Shown: in pieces, positions 1 through 7,545 of the stretch | Numbering within the stretch: the first letter of the stretch is position 1 | How the letters are laid out: each line of letters begins with the position of its first letter | Source of the DNA: Paenibacillus sp. PL2-23 | GTDB taxonomy: Bacteria > Bacillota > Bacilli > Paenibacillales > Paenibacillaceae | Length of the DNA stretch: 64,000 bases | Assembly: GCF_040834005.1 (NCBI RefSeq) | Contig: NZ_CP162129.1 | Coordinates: forward strand, 5,142,501 to 5,206,500 | Direction of reading: 5' to 3' | Made by a program: the position numbers and the translations under genes | The notes under the pieces: model-generated | Database searches by the model: none | Told to the model about the DNA's origin: nothing | The model's input: only the letters and a program-made list of their open reading frames with translations

Positions 1-569
1 TTGGCAAGCACGGACAGCCCCATAATGCCTTCGCCCTGAACCTCAAGGGTTCCTTGTGTAAAAGGAATCGTCAGCGGAATCGACTTAATCGTCCGAACCT
101 GCGCCAGGATGCCCTCGCCAATCGTGCCATTGCCTCGGGTTGACGCCTGCACGAGCACGCCGTTCTCATACGTCAAATTCAGGGTCAAGCCGTCAAACTT
201 GAGCTCGATGACATAGCTTGGGTTCGGCAGCGGCTCCTGGTCGGGGTGTTTGGCATTATAGTCCACGATGCCGCGAAGGACGCGCGCATGCCAAGCCAGC
301 AGATCCTCTTGGTCCTGCGCCTTATCCAGGCTCCATAGCCGCGCGCGATGGCGATGAGGCTCGAAGCCTTTCAGCAGCTCGCCGCCAACACGAAGCGTTG
401 GCGAATCCGGCAGCGTCACGCCGGTCGACCGCTCCAGCGCGATGAGCTCATCGTACAGCTTGTCGTAATCCACGTCGTTCAGCCGGGGCTGGTCGAGCGT
501 GTAATAGTAGTAATTATGCTCCGTAATGAGAGCGATAAGCTCCTTCATCCGATCCATGCTTGCGTTCAC
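1..569 (-). CDS. ligA: NAD-dependent DNA ligase LigA, N-terminal part (cut by window edge)
   Basis: Seals nicks in DNA using NAD+, in replication and repair. About 189 N-terminal residues are visible; the rest lies before base 1. The Ia-domain signature NYYYYTLDQP with DVDYDKL is followed by the adenylation motif KFDG, whose Lys is the AMP acceptor, and by TRGNGTIGEG. The GTG at 567-569 is chosen because GGGGAGG lies 7 nt upstream; an in-frame ATG at 557 has no good ribosome site. It lies 80 nt after pcrA, the usual Bacillales order. Odd points: typical LigA reads K-I-D-G and TRGDG; here they are KFDG and TRGNG, so this may be a divergent LigA paralogue. The adenylation-domain identity is secure, the exact ligase role less so. 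Confidence 0.85.
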   Translation of the reverse strand, partial: MNASMDRMKELIALITEHNYYYYTLDQPRLNDVDYDKLYDELIALERSTGVTLPDSPTLRVGGELLKGFEPHRHRARLWSLDKAQDQEDLLAWHARVLRGIVDYNAKHPDQEPLPNPSYVIELKFDGLTLNLTYENGVLVQASTRGNGTIGEGILAQVRTIKSIPLTIPFTQGTLEVQGEGIMGLSVLA

Positions 570-649
570 GGACAAGCCTCCCCTTCATGGTCGATCTTTC
601 CTGTTCTCCTATCGATTATGTTCAACGCGAGTCCGTCTCATTCCTCTTG

Positions 650-3043
650 CTACAGCTTCGTGAGCGGAGCGAATTCCGACAGCAGACGTTTGATGCCGAC
701 AGGCGCAGGGAAAGCGACCTGAAGCTCCTTGTCCTTGCCCGTTCCTTTGACCGCGACAATTGTGCCTTCGCCCCACTTGCCGTGCGCGACGCGATCACCT
801 ACCGCGAAATCGCCATTCGAGCCGCCAGCGGCTCCGGCTGGAGCAGGTGCCGCCGCGCCTGTTCCGCCTGTAAGCTTCACGCTGCGCGAAGAGTCGAACG
901 GCGTGCTGACGCGAACGCCGCTGCCGGGGGCTGCCCCGCCTCCGCCGCCCACAATACGGGACGTCCCCGCTCCGAAGCCGCTTTGGCGTGAAGCCGCGCT
1001 TGAAGAAGGCGCTCCGCCTCCGCCTGTAAAGCGCGTGCCGCCTGAACGAGCGAAACTGCTCGTCCCGCTTCCTCCGATGCTTGTCGATACGCCCTCGCGT
1101 ACCGCCTCCGGAATTTCCTCCAGGAACCGCGACGGCGAATTCATCCCCGTCCGCCCGAACAAGGTGCGCATGCGCGCGCAGGTCAAATACAACTTCTCCT
1201 CCGCGCGGGTGATGCCGACGTACGCCAGCCTCCGTTCCTCCTCCAGCTCTTCGTTGTCCGCTAGTGCGCGGCTATGCGGGAAAACGGATTCCTCCATCCC
1301 GATGATGAACACAACCGGGAACTCCAGGCCCTTGGCGCTGTGCATCGTCATGAGAACAACCGCATCGCCCGCTTTATCATCCTCCTCCTTGTCCTTGTTC
1401 ATGGAGTCGATGTCCGCGATTAGCGCCAGATCGGTCAAGAACGCGACAAGCGATTTGTCCTCATTGCGCTGCTCGAAGTCCATCGTCACCGACAGGAACT
1501 CGTCGATATTTTCCACACGCGCCTTGGATTCCAACGTATTCTCGCGCTGCAGCTCGATCCGGTATTGGGACAGCTCCAGGACCTTCTCCGTCAGCTCCGT
1601 CACCGTCAAATAGTCCACCATAGAGGTCAAATTATGAATAAGGCCGTAGAATTCTCCCAGCAGCGTCCTCGTCCGTCCGTTCACATCCACTGGACCCAGA
1701 TCACCCAACACGCGATAGATGGACGTGCCCCTGCGAGCCGCCTCCTCCTCCAGCTTCGCAACGGTGGTGTCGCCAATGCCGCGCTTCGGAACATTAATGA
1801 TACGAGTCAAGCTGATGTCATCATCAGGGTTGGAGATCAGCCGCAGGTACGCGAGAATATCCTTAATCTCTTTGCGATCGTAGAACTTAATGCCCCCCAC
1901 AATCTGATAGGGGATATCGGATTTAATCAGTATTTCCTCTATGACCCGCGATTGCGCATTGGTCCGGTATAGAATGGCATGCTCGGAATAACGACGGCCT
2001 TTCGTCACATTCTTGCGAATTTCCCCCGTTACAAAATAACCCTCGTCATGCTCCGAATCCGCCTGATACAGCTGAATCATGTCGCCAGGTCCCTGCTCCG
2101 TCCACAGCTTCTTCGGCTTGCGGCCGGTGTTGCGCTTAATAACAGCGTTGGCGGCATCCAGAATGTTGGACGTGGAGCGGTAGTTCTGCTCCAGCATAAT
2201 CGCCTGAGCCTCGGGATAATCGTTTTCGAAATTCAGGATGTTCGTAATGTCCGCCCCGCGCCACCGATAGATGGACTGATCGCTGTCGCCCACAACACAG
2301 ATGTTATGATGCTTGTCGGCCAGCATCCGGCACAGCATGTATTGCGCGCGGTTCGTATCCTGGTATTCGTCCACATGGATGTAGCGGAATTTGTTCTGAT
2401 AAAACTCCAGCACCTCCGGCACTTCCTTGAAGAGCTGGATCGTCTTCATAATCAGGTCGTCGAAGTCGAGCGAGTTGTTGCTCTTCAGACGCTTCTGGTA
2501 CATCTCATACACCTTGGCCGCCAGTCCGTCAAAATAGTCCCCAATCTTCGCCTCAAAGCTCTGCGGCGTTATCAGCTCATTCTTCGCGCTGCTGATTGTC
2601 GCTTGAATCGCCTTCGGCTCAATCTTCTTCGTGTCGATGTTCAGATCCTTCATACAATTCCGGATAACGGACAGCTGATCCGACGAATCCAGGATCGAGA
2701 AGTTCGAGGTGTAGCCGATCCGGTCAATGTCCTTCCTCAGAATGCGCACGCACATGGAGTGGAAGGTGGATACCCATATATCGCGTCCGGAAGGGCCGAC
2801 AAGGGCGCTGACCCTGTCCTGCATTTCGCGGGACGCCTTGTTCGTGAACGTAATTGCAAGGATGCTCCATGGCGCCACCCGCTTCTTCTCGATGAGATAT
2901 GCGATCCGGTGCGTCAGCACGCGTGTCTTGCCGCTGCCCGCTCCCGCCATGATCAGCAGCGGTCCGTCAGTAGCCTGGACCGCCTCGCGCTGCGGCGGAT
3001 TCAGCTTCTGAACCGCCTCTTCGATACCTATAGGATTGAACAT
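650..3043 (-). CDS. pcrA: ATP-dependent DNA helicase PcrA (UvrD/Rep superfamily 1)
   Basis: 3'-5' DNA helicase of replication restart and repair, essential in Bacillus. All SF1 motifs can be read: Walker [15 protein letters not shown], the DEYQDTN box, [29 protein letters not shown] and [11 protein letters not shown] long Gly/Ser/Ala-rich linker (about residues 655-745) leads to a C-terminal tudor-like segment ([15 protein letters not shown]), the part that contacts RNA polymerase in PcrA. The start is the ATG at 3041-3043, preceded by AAAAGGAG; an upstream in-frame ATG at 3067 has no ribosome site. Length is 797 residues; B. subtilis PcrA has about 740, the difference being the linker. It is followed by ligA in the same direction. 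Confidence 0.97.
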   Translation of the reverse strand: MFNPIGIEEAVQKLNPPQREAVQATDGPLLIMAGAGSGKTRVLTHRIAYLIEKKRVAPWSILAITFTNKASREMQDRVSALVGPSGRDIWVSTFHSMCVRILRKDIDRIGYTSNFSILDSSDQLSVIRNCMKDLNIDTKKIEPKAIQATISSAKNELITPQSFEAKIGDYFDGLAAKVYEMYQKRLKSNNSLDFDDLIMKTIQLFKEVPEVLEFYQNKFRYIHVDEYQDTNRAQYMLCRMLADKHHNICVVGDSDQSIYRWRGADITNILNFENDYPEAQAIMLEQNYRSTSNILDAANAVIKRNTGRKPKKLWTEQGPGDMIQLYQADSEHDEGYFVTGEIRKNVTKGRRYSEHAILYRTNAQSRVIEEILIKSDIPYQIVGGIKFYDRKEIKDILAYLRLISNPDDDISLTRIINVPKRGIGDTTVAKLEEEAARRGTSIYRVLGDLGPVDVNGRTRTLLGEFYGLIHNLTSMVDYLTVTELTEKVLELSQYRIELQRENTLESKARVENIDEFLSVTMDFEQRNEDKSLVAFLTDLALIADIDSMNKDKEEDDKAGDAVVLMTMHSAKGLEFPVVFIIGMEESVFPHSRALADNEELEEERRLAYVGITRAEEKLYLTCARMRTLFGRTGMNSPSRFLEEIPEAVREGVSTSIGGSGTSSFARSGGTRFTGGGGAPSSSAASRQSGFGAGTSRIVGGGGGAAPGSGVRVSTPFDSSRSVKLTGGTGAAAPAPAGAAGGSNGDFAVGDRVAHGKWGEGTIVAVKGTGKDKELQVAFPAPVGIKRLLSEFAPLTKL

Positions 3044-3192
3044 GCTTAGACTCCTTTTGTTCGCCATTTTGTTCGCCTATTTACAGTTTAGACGGCGCCT
3101 GTCGGACTGTCAATTCTCCGTGAATACCCTTATCTTCCAAAAGGCTTTGCCATCTTGCTTGGTGTTAATTCGGCGAATGAACGCCTGCCAAT

Positions 3193-3207
3193 TGTCCGTT
3201 TCGGACA
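3193..3207. promoter_or_regulatory. 15-bp palindrome upstream of the 3251 gene
   Basis: TGTCCG-ttt-CGGACA is a perfect inverted repeat about 45 nt before the start of the 3251 gene and 150 nt from the divergent pcrA start. It has the form of a dimeric repressor operator. No -35/-10 pair was convincingly aligned with it, so the role is a guess. Confidence 0.3.
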
Positions 3208-3250
3208 TGCGGAAGGGTGCATTTAATATCCAGTAGAGGAGGTGATTCTT

Positions 3251-3622
3251 ATGGCCAGCTTAATTCTCCCGCGGTCCTTTACAGTGACGGTTGATTACGA
3301 CGTACTTAACTACTTCATGACCGTACCGGCCGGCGGCATTACCTTGCCAGCGGCTACGCCAACAGACATCGGTCCTTCTGTTCAGACCTGGCTCGACGGA
3401 ACGGGGGCTACCGTCACCCAGTTTGCCGTTGATATCAGCACACCGCCTGCCGGAACCGAATATGCGTACCAGCTTATCGTGGACGGGCAGGTGCAGGAGG
3501 AAGGTCTTGTAACGAATGTAACGGATACCGTACTGGAGCTTACCTCCGCAGATGCCGCAGCGATCCCTAACCGGTCGCAGATTGTATTTACAATCTTCCA
3601 AGTCGTGACCACCTATTCGTAG
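3251..3622 (+). CDS. Small acidic protein of unknown function
   Basis: A 123-residue acidic, Thr/Val/Ala-rich protein with no Cys, signal peptide or membrane segment. The pattern of short hydrophobic stretches (FAVDIS, YAYQLIVDG, TVLELTSAD, IVFTIFQVV) suggests an all-beta fold. I do not recognise a family. The ATG at 3251 is chosen because GGAGGTGAT sits 4 nt upstream, a near-perfect ribosome site; a GTG at 3242 lies inside that site. It is convergent with a DUF4183 gene across a shared bidirectional terminator. Proteins of this kind beside DUF4183 genes may be spore-surface components, but that is inference from the neighbour only. Confidence 0.75.
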   Translation: MASLILPRSFTVTVDYDVLNYFMTVPAGGITLPAATPTDIGPSVQTWLDGTGATVTQFAVDISTPPAGTEYAYQLIVDGQVQEEGLVTNVTDTVLELTSADAAAIPNRSQIVFTIFQVVTTYS

Positions 3623-3639
3623 CAGAGCGACCATCATAA

Positions 3640-3688
3640 CAAACAAGCAGCAACCCTTCGCGCAGAGCGTTGGGTTGCTGCTTGTTTG
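3640..3688. terminator. Bidirectional rho-independent terminator
   Basis: A perfect 17-bp stem (arms 3640-3656 and 3672-3688) with a 15-nt loop lies between two convergent genes. The arms end in T-rich or A-rich flanks on both sides, so it can stop transcription in both directions. Confidence 0.85.
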
Positions 3689-3692
3689 GATG

Positions 3693-4052
3693 CTATTTTA
3701 CCAAAATAAACTGCGCTATAATCTGGGAATTGCTCGGCGGCGGTTCGTCTGATTGGAATGTTAGCCTGCCGGACAGCACACGATAGAGCTGCGGCGCCTG
3801 AAGCATGCCATCAACGAATACATTCGTTAGCGAGATAAGTCGCGTCTTCGGAATTCGACTGTCATAGCCATCTACGGCATCCGCCATCGTGAAGGTTCGC
3901 TTCTCGCCATCCCCTAGCGCATAATAGTAATAGGTTGCAATGATGGGCCTGCGCCGTCTGCGCTTGCAGCGCTTCCGCTTATTGCTGGCCTTGCGGCAGC
4001 CTGATTTCCGTTTAGATGGATAGGTTCTCCGATTCAGCCCCTTCACGAACAT
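3693..4052 (-). CDS. DUF4183 domain protein
   Basis: A 119-residue protein. The first 40 residues are very basic, with runs such as KRKRCKRRRRR. The rest carries the DUF4183 pattern: YYYYALGDGEKRTFT, then LTNVFVDGMLQ and a final IIAQFILVK. DUF4183 proteins are common in Bacillales and Paenibacillaceae, often near spore-coat or exosporium genes, but no function is established. A GGGAG site lies about 8 nt before the ATG. The gene sits between pcrB and pcrA, which are adjacent in B. subtilis, so it and its convergent neighbour look like an insertion in that cluster. Confidence 0.8.
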   Translation of the reverse strand: MFVKGLNRRTYPSKRKSGCRKASNKRKRCKRRRRRPIIATYYYYALGDGEKRTFTMADAVDGYDSRIPKTRLISLTNVFVDGMLQAPQLYRVLSGRLTFQSDEPPPSNSQIIAQFILVK

Positions 4053-4127
4053 GCCCTCACTCCCGCCCCCGACACTCTGCTGCTGTTAGTATAGTCGAGC
4101 GGAAGCGTCTTGGACGCCGTCAATCAC

Positions 4128-4820
4128 CTAAATCCGGATGGCTGCTACGGTTGACAGCGCCGCTTCAAGATCGTTGTATATAATATTCCCAACGACGATC
4201 GTATGAGCGTGCTCCGCGGCCTGCCGCGCCTTCTCTGCAGAATCGATGCCGCCGCCGTAGAACAGCCTTGCTTGCGACACATGACGCCGAGCCTGCTTCA
4301 GCAGCTCCATATCGCCGAACATGCCGCTGTACTCCAAGTAAATAACAGGAAGACGCATAAGCCTGTCCGCCATCCGAACATGGGCAATCACCGCATCTTC
4401 GTCCAGGGAGGCGTTGGCCCCCGTCAGCTTTGCGGCCGTCGCGTCCTCGTTCAATATGATATAACCCTGGGCAGCTGTCTCCTCCCACGGCACGAATGTG
4501 CCGTACTCGCGCAGGCCCTCGATTTGTTTGCCAATAATCCACTCGACCCGTTCCGTGTTCAGCACAAGCGGCACAAAATAACCATCGAAGCCCGGCACGG
4601 CTCCATCAAGCGTGGAAACCTCCAGCGCGCAATCCACCTCATACCGCCGCACCCTCGACATTAAATCCACCGTATTCTCAAACGTGACGCCGCTGGACCC
4701 TCCAACTAAGATCGCATCCGTACCCGACATACACAAAGCATCCAGCGCCTCATCCGAAATATCCTTGTCGGGATCAAGCTTGAATACATGCCGCCATCCT
4801 GAATACCACGCCTCACTCAT
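4128..4820 (-). CDS. pcrB: Heptaprenylglyceryl phosphate synthase PcrB
   Basis: A TIM-barrel prenyltransferase that joins heptaprenyl diphosphate to sn-glycerol-1-phosphate, making an archaeal-type ether lipid in Bacillales. The visible signature runs from WRHVFKLDPDK (magnesium and substrate entry) through SGTDAILVGGSSGVT, LEVSTLDGAVPGFD, the phosphate-binding YLEYSGMFGD and the C-terminal FYGGGIDSAE and IVVGNIIYND. It is 230 residues, the family length. ATG at 4818-4820 fits the N-terminus of B. subtilis PcrB; an in-frame GTG at 4842 would add 8 residues and cannot be excluded. Confidence 0.95.
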   Translation of the reverse strand: MSEAWYSGWRHVFKLDPDKDISDEALDALCMSGTDAILVGGSSGVTFENTVDLMSRVRRYEVDCALEVSTLDGAVPGFDGYFVPLVLNTERVEWIIGKQIEGLREYGTFVPWEETAAQGYIILNEDATAAKLTGANASLDEDAVIAHVRMADRLMRLPVIYLEYSGMFGDMELLKQARRHVSQARLFYGGGIDSAEKARQAAEHAHTIVVGNIIYNDLEAALSTVAAIRI

Positions 4821-5035
4821 CTCTCCACACGCCTCACTTTTCACTCGGCTTCACTGTTCCGCTCAAGCGGAGTCAGAGCACAGCCGGCTCCACTCCAACT
4901 CCGCTTCTACGCCAAATTCTATGCTATGACAGGCTGTGCGGCATGTCAAACCTGTGCGCATTGCTGAAGCTGGTGCTGCCTGACCTAATAGACCCATGTT
5001 TAGGGCGCTACTTCGGGAGCCAGCCTGGAGGAGCC

Positions 5036-6499
5036 TCACTTTTTCTTTACTGCTTCCTCCAGTCTCGCGATCTCCCGCAAGTCTTGCGGCAACGGTGCCG
5101 ATAGTCGTCTCAGATAAGCCAATGCCTCCGCAGCATCGCCATTCTCCTGCGTGATGCCCTGCTCGGCCAGCCGCGCAAGCACGCGCAGCGCGTAATCGCT
5201 CCCTTCCTCCTCGTAGGCTGCGATCGCTTCTTCGTATTTATTTTGCAGAATGAGGCGGTCTCCCTCCAGCATGCCCTGCTCCGAGATTCGGAATAGAGGG
5301 GCTGCCGTTTCTTGATCCAAATAATGCCCCGCCGAGCTGGACAGCTTGCGTCCTTCCGCATCATAAGCTTCGACAGACCAAATAAACTCGCCCCCGGGAT
5401 GCAGCCTTCCGAGGAGGCCCGACGACAGCAGAATGGCCGACCCGTCTTTTGCGAAAGACTTCCCCGAGCTTCCCGCCGAAATGCCAGCCAGCTCTCCTAA
5501 TGAATAGCTTACGGTTGTAGAGGTATAATGCTGATCAGACAACTCCGCAGTCGCACCGCCGCTATACTCCCCGTCTTCACCGCGGAACGGCGTTGTCATG
5601 TACAGCTTGTAATATGCCGCGCCCTCGTAAGGCTCCCAGTGAAAGGCAATCTCATCCCCCTCAACCACTTCATTCCTTGAAGGTGCTACAATCTGAACTT
5701 GGCGATGGAAGTCGATATCATGCGAGGCGGTGACGCCTTTCTTTGCCGTGAATGTTTGCCCGGGCTGCTCGGCAAGGACATAACCCGCAATCTGCTCCGG
5801 GAGCAGACCGACGCCGGCTTCATACTCCTTAGGCTTCAGATCATAAAACCGATACTTACCCTCTCCGTCCGTAATGGTCATTGGATACTGAGGGAAAGGA
5901 TTGGAGTAATAACCGGCTGCATTCGCCTCGACAAGAAACACAAGCGCATTCGGTACAGGAGAGCCGCCTATCCTCAGAACGCCCTCTACAGAAGGCTTTG
6001 CATCCTGCCGTTCATGCCGGGATTGCAGAATGTTAAGATAGGCTTCAAGTTCCTCCTCCCAGCCTGGTACCGCCCCGGCAAGCTCTCGCAGCAGTTTTTC
6101 AGCTTGCTCCCACTGGCTGCTCCAAAAATAGTGCTTCGCTAGCCGGTAGTGTATGTCATCCATCGCATGTCCGCTGTCGTAACGCTTCACCAATTGCTCG
6201 ACCTTCACCGCTGCCGCTTCTCGTTGCTCGGTCGTTGCGGCATTGCCGCTGCCGGAAAGCCCCCACCCTAACGAAGATATGAAAATCCTATTTTCACCGT
6301 TAGAATCTATTCGATCAACGTACTCGTAAGCCAGCTCATTCGCAGCAGGCTTCGCATAGCGGCTGTCCGGGAACCACTCCAGAACCGCAGCCGAATACCC
6401 ATTATAATAAAGCAGCGATGGAAGCTGGTTATAGCCGAACCACCCCAACAGAAGGACAGACGCAAGCACGCCCAGCAATGTCCTCAGCTTTATTCTCAT
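5036..6499 (-). CDS. Membrane-anchored extracytoplasmic protein with TPR-like and carboxypeptidase-regulatory-like parts
   Basis: A 487-residue protein with an N-terminal signal anchor (residues 8-25, LGVLASVLLLGWFGY). Then comes a helical, TPR-like stretch (about 95-155: YRLAKHYFWSSQWEQAEKLL), a beta-sandwich resembling the carboxypeptidase regulatory-like fold (about 170-260: VEGVLRIGGSPVPNALVFL and ITDGEGKYRFYDLKPKEY), a fibronectin-like segment, and a second helical repeat (EEAIAAYEEEG). Its start overlaps the stop of the preceding gene by one base (TAATG), so it is translationally coupled to the anti-sigma candidate and ECF sigma factor. It may be a sensor or effector of that envelope-stress pathway. 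No enzyme motif is visible. Confidence 0.7.
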   Translation of the reverse strand: MRIKLRTLLGVLASVLLLGWFGYNQLPSLLYYNGYSAAVLEWFPDSRYAKPAANELAYEYVDRIDSNGENRIFISSLGWGLSGSGNAATTEQREAAAVKVEQLVKRYDSGHAMDDIHYRLAKHYFWSSQWEQAEKLLRELAGAVPGWEEELEAYLNILQSRHERQDAKPSVEGVLRIGGSPVPNALVFLVEANAAGYYSNPFPQYPMTITDGEGKYRFYDLKPKEYEAGVGLLPEQIAGYVLAEQPGQTFTAKKGVTASHDIDFHRQVQIVAPSRNEVVEGDEIAFHWEPYEGAAYYKLYMTTPFRGEDGEYSGGATAELSDQHYTSTTVSYSLGELAGISAGSSGKSFAKDGSAILLSSGLLGRLHPGGEFIWSVEAYDAEGRKLSSSAGHYLDQETAAPLFRISEQGMLEGDRLILQNKYEEAIAAYEEEGSDYALRVLARLAEQGITQENGDAAEALAYLRRLSAPLPQDLREIARLEEAVKKK

Positions 6500-6834
6500 T
6501 AAGGCCTCCCCTCCTTGCGAAGCTGAGACTCGTAGAAAACCCCTGCATCGGTCGCGATCAGCCTTTCATTCGATAACGGCGTCTCCGCAAAAACAAAGCT
6601 GGATTCCTCCTTCAAGGAAATAACCTGCCTCCAGCCGGCCAGCGGAAGCACAAGCAGCAGAAGGAGTATGACTCCGATGACAGGCGCTGGAATGACAATC
6701 TCCTTCTTCCAGAAGGATACCGGCTGCCTGATGGCGCGAAGCACCTCTCGTCGGCTCGACTCATCAAATGTAATGGAAGCCGCCTCATCCTTCAGCCTTT
6801 TTCGAATGTGCTTATCCTCCCAATGTTCGTCCAT
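6499..6834 (-). CDS. Single-pass membrane protein, candidate anti-sigma factor
   Basis: A 111-residue protein: an N-terminal charged helix (about 1-43), one membrane span (about 46-68, IVIPAPVIGVILLLLLVLPL) and a short outer tail. The gene overlaps the end of the ECF sigma gene by 23 nt, the standard position and topology of an ECF anti-sigma factor. The zinc-type H-x3-C-x2-C motif is absent, so if it is an anti-sigma factor it belongs to a zinc-independent group common in Paenibacillus. A GGGGGG-type ribosome site lies just before its ATG inside the sigma gene. Confidence 0.65.
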   Translation of the reverse strand: MDEHWEDKHIRKRLKDEAASITFDESSRREVLRAIRQPVSFWKKEIVIPAPVIGVILLLLLVLPLAGWRQVISLKEESSFVFAETPLSNERLIATDAGVFYESQLRKEGRP

Positions 6835-7399
6835 GCTCCCATCCCCCCTCTTGCAATTGTTGCTTCAGCTTGCCCCTGGCACGCATCAACTTGCTCTTCA
6901 CCGTACCCTCCGGCTCACCCAGCACCTCGGCTATATCCGCCGTGCGCAAATCATGGAAATAGTGAAGCACAACGACCTCCCTGTATTTGAACGGGAGCTT
7001 GCCGATCTCCTCTCGAAGCGTCATCCGGTCTGCCCACTCCGCATCACCAGGCTGTGGGGCCGGTCGCCGTTCAAAAGCATCACTCTGTGCCATATCATCA
7101 TCCGTTACGGTTAGGTTAAGAAACAGACGCTTCCATGCGGCTTTCCGCATGCTGCTTCGGCATAATTGAACGGCTATTCGCAGCAGCCAGCCCCGGAGAG
7201 AGCCCTCTCCCCGGAATTGCCCAATGCGCCGGTATGCAAGGATGAACGTCTCCTGCGACACATCCTCGGCCAAATGCCGGTCACCAAGCATCAGCACCGC
7301 CGTGCGCAATATATCGCTGCCGTATCGGTCCATTAAGCACACCGTTGCCGCCTCATTCCCTGCTCGCAGGCCCTCCACCAATCGCTTCTCCTCGTCCAC
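6812..7399 (-). CDS. ECF-type RNA polymerase sigma factor
   Basis: A 195-residue sigma-70 family factor of extracytoplasmic-function type. Region 2 is clear: LMDRYGSDILRTAVLMLGDR then LAEDVSQETFILAYRRIGQFRGEGSLRGWLLRIAVQ. Region 4 follows: LPFKYREVVVLHYFHDL with the helix-turn-helix TADIAEVLGEPEGTVKSKLMRARGKL. The reading frame is open upstream, but a terminator at 7487-7509 excludes a start beyond it; GTG at 7397-7399, with an AGG/GGCAGG-type ribosome site, gives the usual length. It forms an operon with the two genes after it. A possible autoregulated ECF promoter lies at 7436-7467. Confidence 0.92.
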   Translation of the reverse strand: MDEEKRLVEGLRAGNEAATVCLMDRYGSDILRTAVLMLGDRHLAEDVSQETFILAYRRIGQFRGEGSLRGWLLRIAVQLCRSSMRKAAWKRLFLNLTVTDDDMAQSDAFERRPAPQPGDAEWADRMTLREEIGKLPFKYREVVVLHYFHDLRTADIAEVLGEPEGTVKSKLMRARGKLKQQLQEGGWEHGRTLGG

Positions 7400-7435
7400 T
7401 CCATCACCTGCCTTAATGAACACCTGTTCTATGTA

Positions 7436-7467
7436 TAGAGATGCTTCCAGCAGCAAGTTTGGTTGCA
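7436..7467 (-). promoter_or_regulatory. Candidate ECF-type promoter of the sigma operon
   Basis: On the minus strand TGCAACC (7461-7467) is followed 17 nt later by CATCTCTA. The TGnAACC element is typical of ECF -35 boxes and lies between the upstream terminator and the sigma start. The -10 match to CGTC-type boxes is partial. Confidence 0.35.
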
Positions 7468-7479
7468 TCAAAGGTTTTG

Positions 7480-7509
7480 AAAAAAAGGCTGCCTCCCGAG
7501 GAGACAGCC
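7480..7509 (-). terminator. Rho-independent terminator of the U32 gene
   Basis: Stem GGCTGTCTCC / GGAGGCAGCC (one G-T pair) with a 3-nt loop, followed on the minus strand by seven T. It lies 37 nt after the U32 stop and separates that gene from the sigma operon. Confidence 0.85.
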
Positions 7510-7545
7510 TTCGTATTCGTATGCAGGGCCATCGGCACTGCAGCT

